DNA of 64,000 bases from UBA11606 sp965243715. GTDB taxonomy: Bacteria > Actinomycetota > Acidimicrobiia > Acidimicrobiales > Aldehydirespiratoraceae. Below the pieces are notes generated by a model. That model had not been told where the DNA came from. It searched no databases and saw only the letters and a list, made by a program, of their open reading frames with translations. Positions 1 to 8,254 of the stretch are shown here, in pieces. How positions within the stretch are numbered: position 1 is the first letter of the stretch; every line of letters begins with the position of its first letter. The position numbers and the translations under genes are program-made. The stretch spans positions 124,001-188,000 of the forward strand of contig CBDEVU010000009.1 of NCBI GenBank assembly GCA_965243715.1, written 5' to 3'.

Positions 1-119
1 ACCAGAACTGTTTCGATCCGTTGTACGACGTCATGGACCTCGAAGAGTTTCGGCCCATGGTCGCGGAGGTCTTTTCGCGCCCTTCACGGGTCGCCGGTAT
101 CGCCCCGCTCGCTGTCTAA
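1..119 (+). CDS. C-terminal end of an unidentified protein (partial)
   Basis: An open frame enters from the left edge and ends at TAA 117-119, giving the last 38 residues of a protein. The tail contains DPLYDVMDLEEF and ends in IAPLAV. I do not recognise the family from this fragment. The next gene lies on the opposite strand and ends 10 bases further on, so the two are convergent. Confidence 0.6.
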   Translation, partial: QNCFDPLYDVMDLEEFRPMVAEVFSRPSRVAGIAPLAV

Positions 120-129
120 CTGGTCAGGG

Positions 130-459
130 TCAGCCGAAAAGCTCAGCCCCGTCGGTAATTACCAACACGGTGAGCAACCCGATGATGCCGACGTTGATGG
201 CGGTCATTGGCCACTTCCAGCGGTGGTCGGCGCGGTGGAAGCGGCGAACGCTGACAACGTTGGCGATGATGGCGGCCAAGCCAATTGGCAGGCCAATCCA
301 AGGCCCGACGCCCGCGCCGAAGCCGATAAGTGGAAAGACGAAGGGGACCAACACGTAGGTGACTGTGCATCGGGTGGCGGAGATGCGAATCGACTTAGAA
401 AAGGCCCGTTCCGCGTCGGCGGTTTCGGCCGATGCGGTCGAGGTGGACACGTCGCTCAT
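130..459 (-). CDS. Small membrane protein, unknown function
   Basis: This frame encodes a 109-residue protein beginning MSDVSTSTASAE. It has a hydrophilic, Ser/Thr/Ala-rich N-terminus and about three hydrophobic segments (VTYVLVPFVFPLIGFGAGVG, WIGLPIGLAAIIANVV and INVGIIGLLTVLVI), with a basic RRFHRADHRWKW linker. It is probably an inner-membrane protein. I chose ATG at 459 because the longer frame upstream runs antisense into ychF. A purine-rich GGTGGAGGG lies just before the start. No family is recognised. It is divergent from ychF. Confidence 0.65.
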   Translation of the reverse strand: MSDVSTSTASAETADAERAFSKSIRISATRCTVTYVLVPFVFPLIGFGAGVGPWIGLPIGLAAIIANVVSVRRFHRADHRWKWPMTAINVGIIGLLTVLVITDGAELFG

Positions 460-505
460 GGCCCTCCACCGTATCCTCGGCGTAGTCGCTAGCCTCGATC
501 TTCTA

Positions 506-1579
506 ATGGAACGTTTTGGCTTCGTAGGCCTCCCCAACGCGGGTAAGAGTTCGTTGTACAACGCGCTAGCGGGCGGCGGGGCCCACGCCGCGCCCTATGC
601 TTTTGCCACCACCGACCCCAACGTAGGCGTAGCCAAGGTGCCCGACCCGCGCCTCACCCAACTAGCGGTCATGAGCGCCAGCAAGAATGTGATCCCTGCT
701 GCGGTGCAGTTCACTGACATTGGCGGCCTAGTCGAGGGCGCCAGTCACGGCGAGGGCCTTGGTAACGCCTTTTTGAGCCACATCCGCGAGGTAGACGCCA
801 TCGTGTTCGTCCTGCGGGCGTTCCCCGACGAGGATGTGCCCGGTTCGGTAGATCCCCTCGAGCATCTTCGGGTGGTCGAGATCGAGTTAGCGTTGGCGGA
901 TCTGGCTAGCGCAGAGAAGGGCCTCGACAAGACCAGTCGTATGCTGAAGAGCGACGCAGGCCTCAAACAGACGGTGGCGTTGCTGGCTCGGGTCGTGGAA
1001 TCGTTGAGCGACGGCACGCCGCTGTACCGAGCGGGCCTCTCGGCCGAGCAGCGCAAGGAACTCAAGGAGTACTTTTTCCTCACCAACAAGCCGGTAATGG
1101 CCGTGCTCAACATCGGAGAGGATCAACTCGGTCAAGTTGACGAGTTGGCCGCCCCCGTACGCTCCGAACTTGACGGTGCCGAGGTGGTACCCCTGTCGAT
1201 CCAACTAGAGGCCGAAGCGGCGCTCATGGACGACATCGAACGGGCCGAGATGCTCGAAGCGTTGGGTCTCGGTGACGGCGCGGTGTCCCAGTTCCTCACC
1301 AGCGCTTATCACCTGCTCGGTTTGCGCACCTATCTAACCACCGGCGAGAAGGAAAGTCGGGCGTGGACCTTTCGGACCGGTTACACCGCCCCCGAGTGCG
1401 CTGGTGTCATCCACACCGATTTCCAGCGCGGCTTCATCCGAGCGGAAACCATCCAGTGGGACGAACTTCTTCAGGCCGGGTCGTGGTCGGCGGCGCGAGA
1501 CATTGGCAAGGTCCGCTCGGAAGGCAAGGACTATGTTGTCCAAGATGGTGATGTCATGGACTTCCGCTTCAATGTGTAA
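506..1579 (+). CDS. ychF: Redox-regulated ATPase / translation-associated GTPase-like YchF
   Basis: YchF (OLA1 family) is a universal Obg-related P-loop protein that binds ATP and associates with ribosomes. The 357-residue protein starts MERFGFVGLPNAGKSSL, with the P-loop GLPNAGKS at residues 8-15 and the family-specific region ending TDPNVGVAKVPD. DIGGLVEGASHGEGLGN is the switch/G3 region, and the C-terminal TGS-like domain contains GVIHTDFQRGFIRAE. The length is close to the usual 360. ATG 506 is chosen because the P-loop must lie near the N-terminus; TAGCCT lies 10 bases upstream. The extension from 359 overlaps the divergent gene and is rejected. Confidence 0.95.
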   Translation: MERFGFVGLPNAGKSSLYNALAGGGAHAAPYAFATTDPNVGVAKVPDPRLTQLAVMSASKNVIPAAVQFTDIGGLVEGASHGEGLGNAFLSHIREVDAIVFVLRAFPDEDVPGSVDPLEHLRVVEIELALADLASAEKGLDKTSRMLKSDAGLKQTVALLARVVESLSDGTPLYRAGLSAEQRKELKEYFFLTNKPVMAVLNIGEDQLGQVDELAAPVRSELDGAEVVPLSIQLEAEAALMDDIERAEMLEALGLGDGAVSQFLTSAYHLLGLRTYLTTGEKESRAWTFRTGYTAPECAGVIHTDFQRGFIRAETIQWDELLQAGSWSAARDIGKVRSEGKDYVVQDGDVMDFRFNV

Positions 1580-1639
1580 CGATGGTGTTTCCCGCCGAAG
1601 GTGGGTTCCCTGCCGACCGGTAGGTAGGCTGCTAATACC

Positions 1640-2557
1640 ATGGTAAATCCGATCGATCTTCCCCTTGTCGAGGCACTCGAATCCACCGCAGAGCGCCTCT
1701 TGGAGCGCCATCTCACAACCGCCGTCGAATGGTTCCCGCACTCCATGATCCCTTGGGGGCAGGCGGAAGACTATGAGGACGATTTCGAGTGGGCGCCTGA
1801 GGACGCCGTTGTGCCCGCCGAAGTGCGCAGCGCCCTGTTCGTCAATGTGCTCACCGAAGACAACCTGCCCTACTATTTTCGTGACATCGAGCGGATGTTT
1901 GGGCGCGACGGCGCGTGGGGCGAATGGGTCCGCCGTTGGACTGCCGAAGAGGGCCGCCACGGCATGGTCATCAACGGCTATCTCATGGCCACCCGCGCCA
2001 TCGATCCGGTCGAGTTGGAGCGGGGGCGCATGGCCCAGGTGCAGTCCGGTCAGGTCCCCGAACCACCGACCGCGGCCGAGGGATTGGCCTACGTCTCACT
2101 GCAGGAACTCGCAACCCGCATCTCGCACTTCAACACTGGTAACATGCTCGACGATCCGGCGGGCAAGGCCGTGATGCGGCGAGTTGCCGCCGACGAGAAC
2201 CTGCACTACTTGTTCTACCGGGACGCGATGCAAGCGGTAATCGATGTCGATCCCTCGATGGCTGTTATGGCGATCGAAAAGCAGGTCCAGAACTTCGCCA
2301 TGCCCGGCGTTGGCATCCCTGGCTTCGCCGCTCACGCCAAGGCCATCGCCGAGGCAGGGATCTACGACTTCGAAATCCATCACGACAAGATTCTTCGGCC
2401 GGTGATCTTGCGCGATTGGGGAGTTGAGCGTCTCGAAGGACTGAGTCCCGAAGCCGAGCAAGCACGCGAGCGACTCATCAAGCAGATCGCCCGCATCGGC
2501 AAGATTGGGCGCAGGCTCGCGGCTCGCCGCGCCGAACGCGAAGCGGTTGGCGTTTAG
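1640..2557 (+). CDS. Acyl-ACP (stearoyl-ACP) desaturase family, diiron
   Basis: The 305-residue protein is a ferritin-like diiron enzyme expected to introduce a double bond into acyl chains carried on acyl carrier protein (FA_desaturase_2 family, as in mycobacterial DesA1/DesA2). The iron ligands are visible as E in VLTEDNLP, the EEGRH motif (WTAEEGRHGM) and the DENLH motif (AADENLHYLF). The protein is soluble, with no membrane segments. TAGGCT lies 9 bases before ATG 1640 without a Shine-Dalgarno sequence, so it is probably transcribed alone and leaderless. Substrate and position specificity cannot be read from the sequence. Confidence 0.9.
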   Translation: MVNPIDLPLVEALESTAERLLERHLTTAVEWFPHSMIPWGQAEDYEDDFEWAPEDAVVPAEVRSALFVNVLTEDNLPYYFRDIERMFGRDGAWGEWVRRWTAEEGRHGMVINGYLMATRAIDPVELERGRMAQVQSGQVPEPPTAAEGLAYVSLQELATRISHFNTGNMLDDPAGKAVMRRVAADENLHYLFYRDAMQAVIDVDPSMAVMAIEKQVQNFAMPGVGIPGFAAHAKAIAEAGIYDFEIHHDKILRPVILRDWGVERLEGLSPEAEQARERLIKQIARIGKIGRRLAARRAEREAVGV

Positions 2558-2608
2558 CTTCCACTGCCTCGCTCTCCCTGGCTAGGATTTGCTGACTAGG
2601 TTTTGGTC

Positions 2609-2938
2609 ATGGCCTGGTTGGTGCATGACGGGAACGTGGTCGCTTCGCTGGAGATTGCCCGCGACCGTCGTGCTCGGCGGGTTGGCCTGTTGGGGCGGGA
2701 CGGAATTGACGGCGCTCTACTGCTGTGCCCCGCCCGATCGGTCCACACTATTTCGATGAGGTTCGCCATTGATGTGGCCCACCTGAACGCCGAGAATCGG
2801 GTCATCGCCATGACGACGATGGAGCCAGGGCGAGTCGGTCGCTGGAGTATCCGTTCTCGTTCGGTTCTTGAAGCCGAGGCGGGGTCTCTACGGCGCTGGG
2901 GGATCTCCGTGGGCTCCGAACTTGAGATCCGAGAGTGA
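2609..2938 (+). CDS. DUF192 family protein
   Basis: The 109-residue protein matches the DUF192 family: RARRVGLLGRDGIDGALLL, then VHTISMRFAIDVAHLNAENRV, then a C-terminal SVLEAEAGS. Function is not established for the family. ATG 2609 is preferred over TTG 2603 because TAGGTT lies 6 bases before the ATG. Its stop overlaps the start of rsmI by four bases (GTGA), so the two are translationally coupled. Confidence 0.85.
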   Translation: MAWLVHDGNVVASLEIARDRRARRVGLLGRDGIDGALLLCPARSVHTISMRFAIDVAHLNAENRVIAMTTMEPGRVGRWSIRSRSVLEAEAGSLRRWGISVGSELEIRE

Positions 2939-3765
2939 CCGGCGCGCTGGTTCTAGTGGCGACCCCGATCGGAAACCTTGGTGACCTTTCGCCGCGGGCG
3001 GTTGACGAACTAGCGAATGCCGCGCTCGTGTGCTGTGAGGACACCCGTCGAACAGGGATGCTGCTGAAACACGCGGGCATCACCGCCAACCGACTGATGC
3101 GGGTCGACGACCACACCGAGTTCCATGCTCGCTCCGTGGTGGTAAAGGAGATCGCCGCGGGGCACCGGGTGGTGTTGGTGAGTGACGCGGGGACTCCGGG
3201 AATCTCTGATCCGGGCGAGCGCTTGGTGGCCGCGGTGATCGAAGCGGGGCACGACGTTACCGTAGTGCCGGGGCCCGTGGCCGCAGTGGTTGCTCTCGTG
3301 GCGAGCGGACTGCCGACCGGTCGCTTTGTCTTTGAGGGTTTCTTGGCCCGCAAGGGTCGCGCCCGCGACGAACAGTTGGCGGCCATAGCAAGCGAGCCGC
3401 GCACCGTTATTTTCTACGAGTCAGCTAAGCGCACCGCGGCGACCCTAGAAGAGTTGGCGAAACGGTGTGGTCCGGAGCGGGCGGTCGTGGTGAGTCGAGA
3501 GCTGACCAAGCGCTTCGAGGAGCACGTGCGGGGCCCGCTGGGCGAGGTAGCAGAGTGGGCCGCGGGTGGTCTAAAGGGGGAGGTCGTCATCGTCGTGGCG
3601 GGGGCCGATGCGGTGGCCGACGTCACCGATGATTCCCTACGCGTCGCGCTCGCCGAGGCACTTGACGCGGGCGAGTCTCGCCGAGGCGCCGTCGATCGCG
3701 TAGCGTCGCGGACGGGTGCTCGCCGAGGCCGGGTTTACGACCTTGCCCTGAAGCTCCCGCGGTAA
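2935..3765 (+). CDS. rsmI: 16S rRNA (cytidine-1402 2'-O)-methyltransferase
   Basis: RsmI methylates the ribose of C1402 in the ribosomal P site using S-adenosylmethionine. The 276-residue protein opens with GALVLVATPIGNLGDLSPRA, and CEDTRRTGMLLKH, SDAGTPGISDPGE and VPGPVAAVVAL are the family signatures of the tetrapyrrole-methylase fold. The start is GTG at 2935, overlapping the DUF192 stop. The C-terminal helical extension (RRGAVDRVASRTG) is usual. Confidence 0.95.
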   Translation: MTGALVLVATPIGNLGDLSPRAVDELANAALVCCEDTRRTGMLLKHAGITANRLMRVDDHTEFHARSVVVKEIAAGHRVVLVSDAGTPGISDPGERLVAAVIEAGHDVTVVPGPVAAVVALVASGLPTGRFVFEGFLARKGRARDEQLAAIASEPRTVIFYESAKRTAATLEELAKRCGPERAVVVSRELTKRFEEHVRGPLGEVAEWAAGGLKGEVVIVVAGADAVADVTDDSLRVALAEALDAGESRRGAVDRVASRTGARRGRVYDLALKLPR

Positions 3766-3799
3766 GACTGTCACACCCCATCTATATCATTCGGCGATC

Positions 3800-5074
3800 A
3801 TGGATCCAGTAATTGCTACTGCCTTAGTCGTCGCCTTTGTAGTCGTTGCCGCCATTGGTGGCGGGGTCGGGCTTTACGTCGCCCGCACCCGTCAAGACAC
3901 CGCCGAGAACACCGTCGCCCAACTCGCCGCGGCCCTAAAGGCCGAACAGGACGCCCGAGTCGCTGGGGTGGTGGAGAGCGTGGTGAACGTCGCGGGGGAG
4001 AGCTTCGACAGCCGACTTAAGACCGGCACCGCCGAACTCGAAGCTCGTCGTGAGGCCATCGACAATCACCTCGACGGCACGCAGAAAAAGATCGAGGAAC
4101 GACTGAGTGCCGTCGTCACTTCCATGACCGAGAAAGTCGAGGCCGTCGACAAACTGGTCGGCGAGCGGGTTGGTGGCATGTCGAAGAACCTAGGGCAGCA
4201 GGTCACGACTATGAACGCCGAGTTGTCGAAGGTGCGAGGGCTTGTCGCCGAACTACAAAAGGAAAAGGCCAAGCAACACGGTGAGTTTGTGGCATCGCTG
4301 GAAGGAGTGACCCAGCAGCAAAAAGCCCTCGGCGAGACCACCAGTCAGCTACGTGAAGCGCTGTCCAGCGCGCAGAAGCGCGGGCAGTGGGGCGAACGGA
4401 TGGCCGAGGACGTCTTGCGGATGGCGGGGATGAGGGAGTTCGTTAACTACCGCAAGCAACAGCAGATCGAGGGCGGAACGAGGCCGGATTTCACCTTCTT
4501 GCTGCCTGACGACATTTGGCTACATATGGACGTCAAGTTTCCATTCGACAACTATCTGAAGTTCCTTGACGCGTCAACCGAGGCCGAAGCGGGCGCTTAT
4601 CGCAAGAGCTTCTTAGGCGACGTGCGTGAGCAGGTAAAGGGTCTACTCAAGCGCGGCTATACCGATCCTGAAACCACCGTTGGCTACCTACTGCTCTTCA
4701 TTCCCAACGAGAGCGTGTTTGGCTTCATCAATGAAAACGACGACCAACTGCTCGACTACGCGCTCGAAAATAAGGTCGTGCTGTGCTCCCCGACGACCCT
4801 GTTTGCCGTGCTGTGCGTCATTCGCCAAGCCATGGACACCTTCTCCCTCGCCCGAGACTCCAGCGAGATACTGGAGTGCCTTGTTCGGGTCAAAAAGCAG
4901 TGGGAGATGTTCGCCGACCAGATTGACAAGGTCGACCGCAATATCTCCACTCTCTCTAGCAACTTCGGGATTCTTGCTGGGTCGCGCCGCCGCCTACTAG
5001 AGAAACAACTCGACCGCATCGACGAGATTCGCCAACCCGACGCGCTCGGCGACCGCGCTATCGACGACAGGTGA
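3800..5074 (+). CDS. rmuC: DNA recombination protein RmuC homologue
   Basis: RmuC limits recombination at inverted repeats in E. coli and carries a predicted nuclease-fold domain. The 424-residue protein has an N-terminal membrane anchor (ALVVAFVVVAAIGGGVGLYV), a long coiled coil at roughly residues 30-190, and the conserved C-terminal domain: RGQWGERMAEDVLRMAGM, RPDFTFLLPDD, MDVKFPFDNY, VGYLLLFIPNE. TATCAT lies 9 bases before ATG 3800. It is separated from metG by only 27 bases. Confidence 0.92.
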   Translation: MDPVIATALVVAFVVVAAIGGGVGLYVARTRQDTAENTVAQLAAALKAEQDARVAGVVESVVNVAGESFDSRLKTGTAELEARREAIDNHLDGTQKKIEERLSAVVTSMTEKVEAVDKLVGERVGGMSKNLGQQVTTMNAELSKVRGLVAELQKEKAKQHGEFVASLEGVTQQQKALGETTSQLREALSSAQKRGQWGERMAEDVLRMAGMREFVNYRKQQQIEGGTRPDFTFLLPDDIWLHMDVKFPFDNYLKFLDASTEAEAGAYRKSFLGDVREQVKGLLKRGYTDPETTVGYLLLFIPNESVFGFINENDDQLLDYALENKVVLCSPTTLFAVLCVIRQAMDTFSLARDSSEILECLVRVKKQWEMFADQIDKVDRNISTLSSNFGILAGSRRRLLEKQLDRIDEIRQPDALGDRAIDDR

Positions 5075-5101
5075 CCGGTCCCGCCGGTAGCATCGGCGGC
5101 C

Positions 5102-6736
5102 ATGTCCACTCCTGTTCTCGTCGCCGTTGCTTGGCCCTACGCGTCCGGCAGTCGTCACCTCGGGCATCTCGCGGGCGCTTACCTACCGGCCGACGTGTTC
5201 GCTCGCCACCAGCGCATCAACGGCCACGAAGTGCTGATGGTGAGCGGCTCTGATGTTCACGGCACCCCTATCACCGTTCGGGCCGACGAAGAAGGCGTGT
5301 CTCCCGCGGATATTGTCAACCGCTACCACGCCGAGTTTGTCTTGCAGTGGGAGCAGGTCGGGATCTCGTGGGATCTCTACACCACGACGGGCACGGAACA
5401 TCACGCTCGGGTGACCCAGGCCATGTTTTCGGCTCAACTCGATAACGGCCACATCGACAAACGCACTTCGGATCAGTTCTTTGATCCCGAAGCTGAGCGT
5501 TTCTTGCCCGACCGCTACATCGAGGGCATTTGCCCGCACTGTTCCTCCGCCGAAGCACGCGGCGACCAGTGCGACAACTGTGGCCGAACCCTTGACGCCA
5601 TCGACCTCATCGAACCACGCTCGAAGCTTTCCGGCGCCACCCCCGTTCTGCGAGCCACCGAACACTTCTACTATCGGTACTCGGATTTTACCGAGAAAGT
5701 GGGCGCCTTTTTGAAGGCCAAGCAGGGTTGGCGCCCACACGTGCTCAACTTCTCTCTCAGTTGGATCGAGGAAGGACTGCTCGACCGAGCCATCACCCGC
5801 GATCTCGATTGGGGCGTCGAACTGCCGGTTGACGATCTCGGACCCGGCAAACGAATCTATGTATGGTACGACGCGGTCATCGGCTACCTGTCAGCATCGC
5901 AGGAATGGGCGGCCAACCACGGCGACGCCGACCGCTGGAAGCACTGGTGGACCAACGACGGCTCTCGCCATGTCTATTTCGTTGGCAAGGACAACATTCC
6001 GTTCCATTGCCTGTTCTGGCCCGCTCAGTTGATGGGGGCGGGCGACTTACACCTTCCCGACGACGTCCCCGCGAACCAATACATCACCTTCAAGGGTGGA
6101 AAGGCATCAGCTAGTCGTGGGGTGGGCCTAACGATTGCGGAAGGACTCGACCTTTTTCAGCCCGACGGACTCCGTTACGCGCTTGCCGCCAGCTTTCCTG
6201 AACAAGCCGACACCGATATCTCCGTTGAGGAGATCGCCCGGCGGATCAACGAAGAGTTGGTGGCCACCTGGGGGAACCTGGTCAACCGAGTGCTTTCCAT
6301 GGTGGCCAAGAACTTCGGTGAACAACCAGACACTAACAATCGCGAGGCGGTCGACGTTGCCGTCCTCGCCGCGGTCGATGCGGCGCTGGCCACCGCCAAC
6401 CAACAGATTGAGAAGGTCGAACTGCGGGCTGGTCTTCGGGTCGCGATGGAAGGGGCGCAGGCGGTCAATGCGTATCTGAATGCGACCGAGCCGTGGAAGG
6501 TCGTTAAGGTTGACCTAGCGCGGGCGGGGGTTATTCTTGGCTCCGCTCTCGACGCCATCAACGGTGTGCGAATCGCCTTCTCTCCGTACCTGCCTTTCAG
6601 CAACGCGGTCTTGGACACAATCCTTGGTCCCAACGTTGGGTGGGTTCGCCAACCGGTACCCGTCGGAACCCCCATTGCCCCGCCGACCCCGCTGTTCACC
6701 AAGGTCGATATCGACGCCTTGCTCGGCGAGGGCTGA
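5102..6736 (+). CDS. metG: Methionyl-tRNA synthetase
   Basis: This class I synthetase charges tRNA-Met. The 544-residue protein shows the HIGH equivalent HLGH (SGSRHLGHLAG) near residue 20, a zinc knuckle CPHC...CDNC at about residues 145-160, and the anticodon-binding region (NLVNRVLSMVAKNFGE). The KMSKS equivalent reads KASAS (KGGKASASRG) and lacks the second lysine; other actinobacterial MetRS carry KFSSS, so this may be a lineage form. TAGCAT lies 8 bases before ATG 5102. tatD follows 3 bases after the stop. Confidence 0.95.
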   Translation: MSTPVLVAVAWPYASGSRHLGHLAGAYLPADVFARHQRINGHEVLMVSGSDVHGTPITVRADEEGVSPADIVNRYHAEFVLQWEQVGISWDLYTTTGTEHHARVTQAMFSAQLDNGHIDKRTSDQFFDPEAERFLPDRYIEGICPHCSSAEARGDQCDNCGRTLDAIDLIEPRSKLSGATPVLRATEHFYYRYSDFTEKVGAFLKAKQGWRPHVLNFSLSWIEEGLLDRAITRDLDWGVELPVDDLGPGKRIYVWYDAVIGYLSASQEWAANHGDADRWKHWWTNDGSRHVYFVGKDNIPFHCLFWPAQLMGAGDLHLPDDVPANQYITFKGGKASASRGVGLTIAEGLDLFQPDGLRYALAASFPEQADTDISVEEIARRINEELVATWGNLVNRVLSMVAKNFGEQPDTNNREAVDVAVLAAVDAALATANQQIEKVELRAGLRVAMEGAQAVNAYLNATEPWKVVKVDLARAGVILGSALDAINGVRIAFSPYLPFSNAVLDTILGPNVGWVRQPVPVGTPIAPPTPLFTKVDIDALLGEG

Positions 6737-6739
6737 GCC

Positions 6740-7489
6740 GTGGCGTGGGTCGATCAGCATTGTCACTTGGCGCCGGGCGACGAGGGGGCTGTTCAGGTCG
6801 CCGAGGCCCACGCGGCCGGTGTTCTGCGCATGGTGTCGGTCGGCTGCGACCTCGACCAATCGCGGCAGATGATCGACGCGGCCCGACTTCACGCGGGCGT
6901 TTACGCAACGGCCGGAGTGCATCCCCACGAGGCGGCGGGCGGATTCGATGGCATCGAGGCCCTACTTTCACTTCCGGAGGTAGTAGCCGTGGGGGAAACC
7001 GGTCTCGACTACCACTACGACTACTCGCCTCGCGATTGCCAAGCCGTTGTGTTTGCTGCCCAGATTGAGATGGCCAACCGCCACGACATGCCTTTAGTGA
7101 TCCACACGCGTGCAGCCTGGGATGACACCTTTGCGATTCTTGATCGGGAAGGGATCCCCGATCGTGCCGTTTTTCACTGCTTCACCGGTGGGCCCCAAGA
7201 GGGGGACGAATGTCTTGCACGGGGAGCCTTGGTGTCGTTCTCGGGGATTATCACTTTCCCGAGCGGCGGTGAACTGCGAGATGCGGCCGCCGTCTGCCCG
7301 CTCGATCGGTTGCTCGTTGAGACCGACTCGCCCTATCTTGCCCCAGTCCCGCACCGCGGGAAACCAAATCGGCCCGCCTTCGTTCCCCTAGTCGGGGCGG
7401 CCGTAGCCGATGCCAAGGGCGTGCCGGTGGCCGAGGTGGAGGCTACCACCTGGGCTACCGCCGAGCGCTTCTATCGCTTCAGCGATTAA
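6740..7489 (+). CDS. tatD: TatD family metal-dependent hydrolase/DNase
   Basis: TatD-family proteins are TIM-barrel metal-dependent nucleases. The 249-residue protein has the first metal site WVDQHCHL, GVHPHEA, VAVGETGLDYH, VIHTRAAWDD, AVFHCFTG and the signature LVETDSPYLAPVPHRGKPN. GTG 6740 is the start, three bases after metG. The metG-tatD-rpf-rsmA order is the standard actinobacterial arrangement. Confidence 0.95.
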   Translation: MAWVDQHCHLAPGDEGAVQVAEAHAAGVLRMVSVGCDLDQSRQMIDAARLHAGVYATAGVHPHEAAGGFDGIEALLSLPEVVAVGETGLDYHYDYSPRDCQAVVFAAQIEMANRHDMPLVIHTRAAWDDTFAILDREGIPDRAVFHCFTGGPQEGDECLARGALVSFSGIITFPSGGELRDAAAVCPLDRLLVETDSPYLAPVPHRGKPNRPAFVPLVGAAVADAKGVPVAEVEATTWATAERFYRFSD

Positions 7490-7519
7490 TTGCATTCTGA
7501 GCAATGACCTGGGTAGACT
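7490..7519 (+). promoter_or_regulatory. Sigma-70-like promoter of the Rpf-like gene
   Basis: TTGCAT (7490-7495) and TAGACT (7514-7519) are separated by 18 bases. The -10 box lies 9 bases before ATG 7529, so the predicted mRNA has a leader of only a few bases. Confidence 0.5.
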
Positions 7520-7528
7520 TTTGTTTCT

Positions 7529-8254
7529 ATGGCTGTGGTCTCGTCAGCGCGTAGTCGCGCGGCAACGGTGTTTAGCGCTGCCGCGCTGGCTTGGCTAGCC
7601 GTTTTCTTCGTCGGCACAAGTCCGGTGGTAGGGCAGACGGCCGCCCTTTCGGTCGGGGTTGATGTCGCAGTGTTCTCCCAACGAGCTGAAAGCTGGCGAC
7701 AAGCCAACATCGTGCATCGTCAACAAGCGTTGGTGCGGGCCGAAGCGTTGGGCGAGCAAGCCCAAGAAGCGGAGCGCATCCGAGCAGAACGAGCCGCCGC
7801 AGCGGCCGCCGCGGCAGTAACCGTTCCTTCGTCCACCGCTGTGTCGTCCACCGCTGTGTCGTCCACCGCTGTGTCGTCCACCGCTGTGTCGTCCACCGCT
7901 GTGTCGTCCACCGCTGTGTCGTCCACCGCTGTGTCGTCCACCGCTGTGTCAGCCCCCGTCTCGACGGTCGGGGATTCGCCCCATGGCGAACGACCAACCG
8001 CGGAGCAGTGGGCGGCTCTGCGGCACTGCGAGTCTAGCGGGCAGTACGACCGACTTAATCCCAACGGTCGCTACCGCGGTGCCTATCAGTTCTCTCGGGC
8101 GACTTGGGATTGGATCGCGTCCAAGGTGAACCAAGCGCTTCTTGGCGGCGATCCGGCGGCCGCCTCCCCCGCCGACCAAGATGCCATGGCGGTGGCTTTG
8201 TACGACCAAGAAGGTGCCAAGCCGTGGCCGCAATGCGGCCGTCACCTTTTGTGA
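7529..8254 (+). CDS. Secreted resuscitation-promoting-factor-like transglycosylase with SSTAV repeats
   Basis: The 241-residue protein has a signal peptide (VFSAAALAWLAVFFVG), an Ala/Glu/Arg-rich helical stretch at about residues 45-98, eight tandem SSTAV units at about 101-140, and a C-terminal Rpf/lysozyme-like domain. That domain contains WAALRHCESSGQY with the likely catalytic Glu, then GRYRGAYQFSRATWDW and a closing WPQC that may pair with the earlier Cys. Such enzymes cleave peptidoglycan and help restart growth. It sits where rpfB sits in mycobacteria, between tatD and rsmA, but lacks the DUF348/G5 domains of RpfB. Its stop overlaps a GTG start of rsmA. Confidence 0.85.
   Translation: MAVVSSARSRAATVFSAAALAWLAVFFVGTSPVVGQTAALSVGVDVAVFSQRAESWRQANIVHRQQALVRAEALGEQAQEAERIRAERAAAAAAAAVTVPSSTAVSSTAVSSTAVSSTAVSSTAVSSTAVSSTAVSSTAVSAPVSTVGDSPHGERPTAEQWAALRHCESSGQYDRLNPNGRYRGAYQFSRATWDWIASKVNQALLGGDPAAASPADQDAMAVALYDQEGAKPWPQCGRHLL
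7829..7948 (+). repeat. Perfect 15-bp tandem repeat, 8 copies, in the Rpf-like gene
   Basis: The unit TCGTCCACCGCTGTG repeats eight times with no base differences and encodes (SSTAV)8, a Ser/Thr-rich linker between the N-terminal helix and the enzymatic domain. Because the unit is a multiple of three, copy-number change alters linker length and not frame. Confidence 0.97.

Noticed and set aside
7572..8064. Long minus-strand frames through the SSTAV repeat (TAVDD and TQRWT repeats)
   Set aside because: They are the complement of the repeat in the Rpf-like gene and have no start signals or conserved domain.
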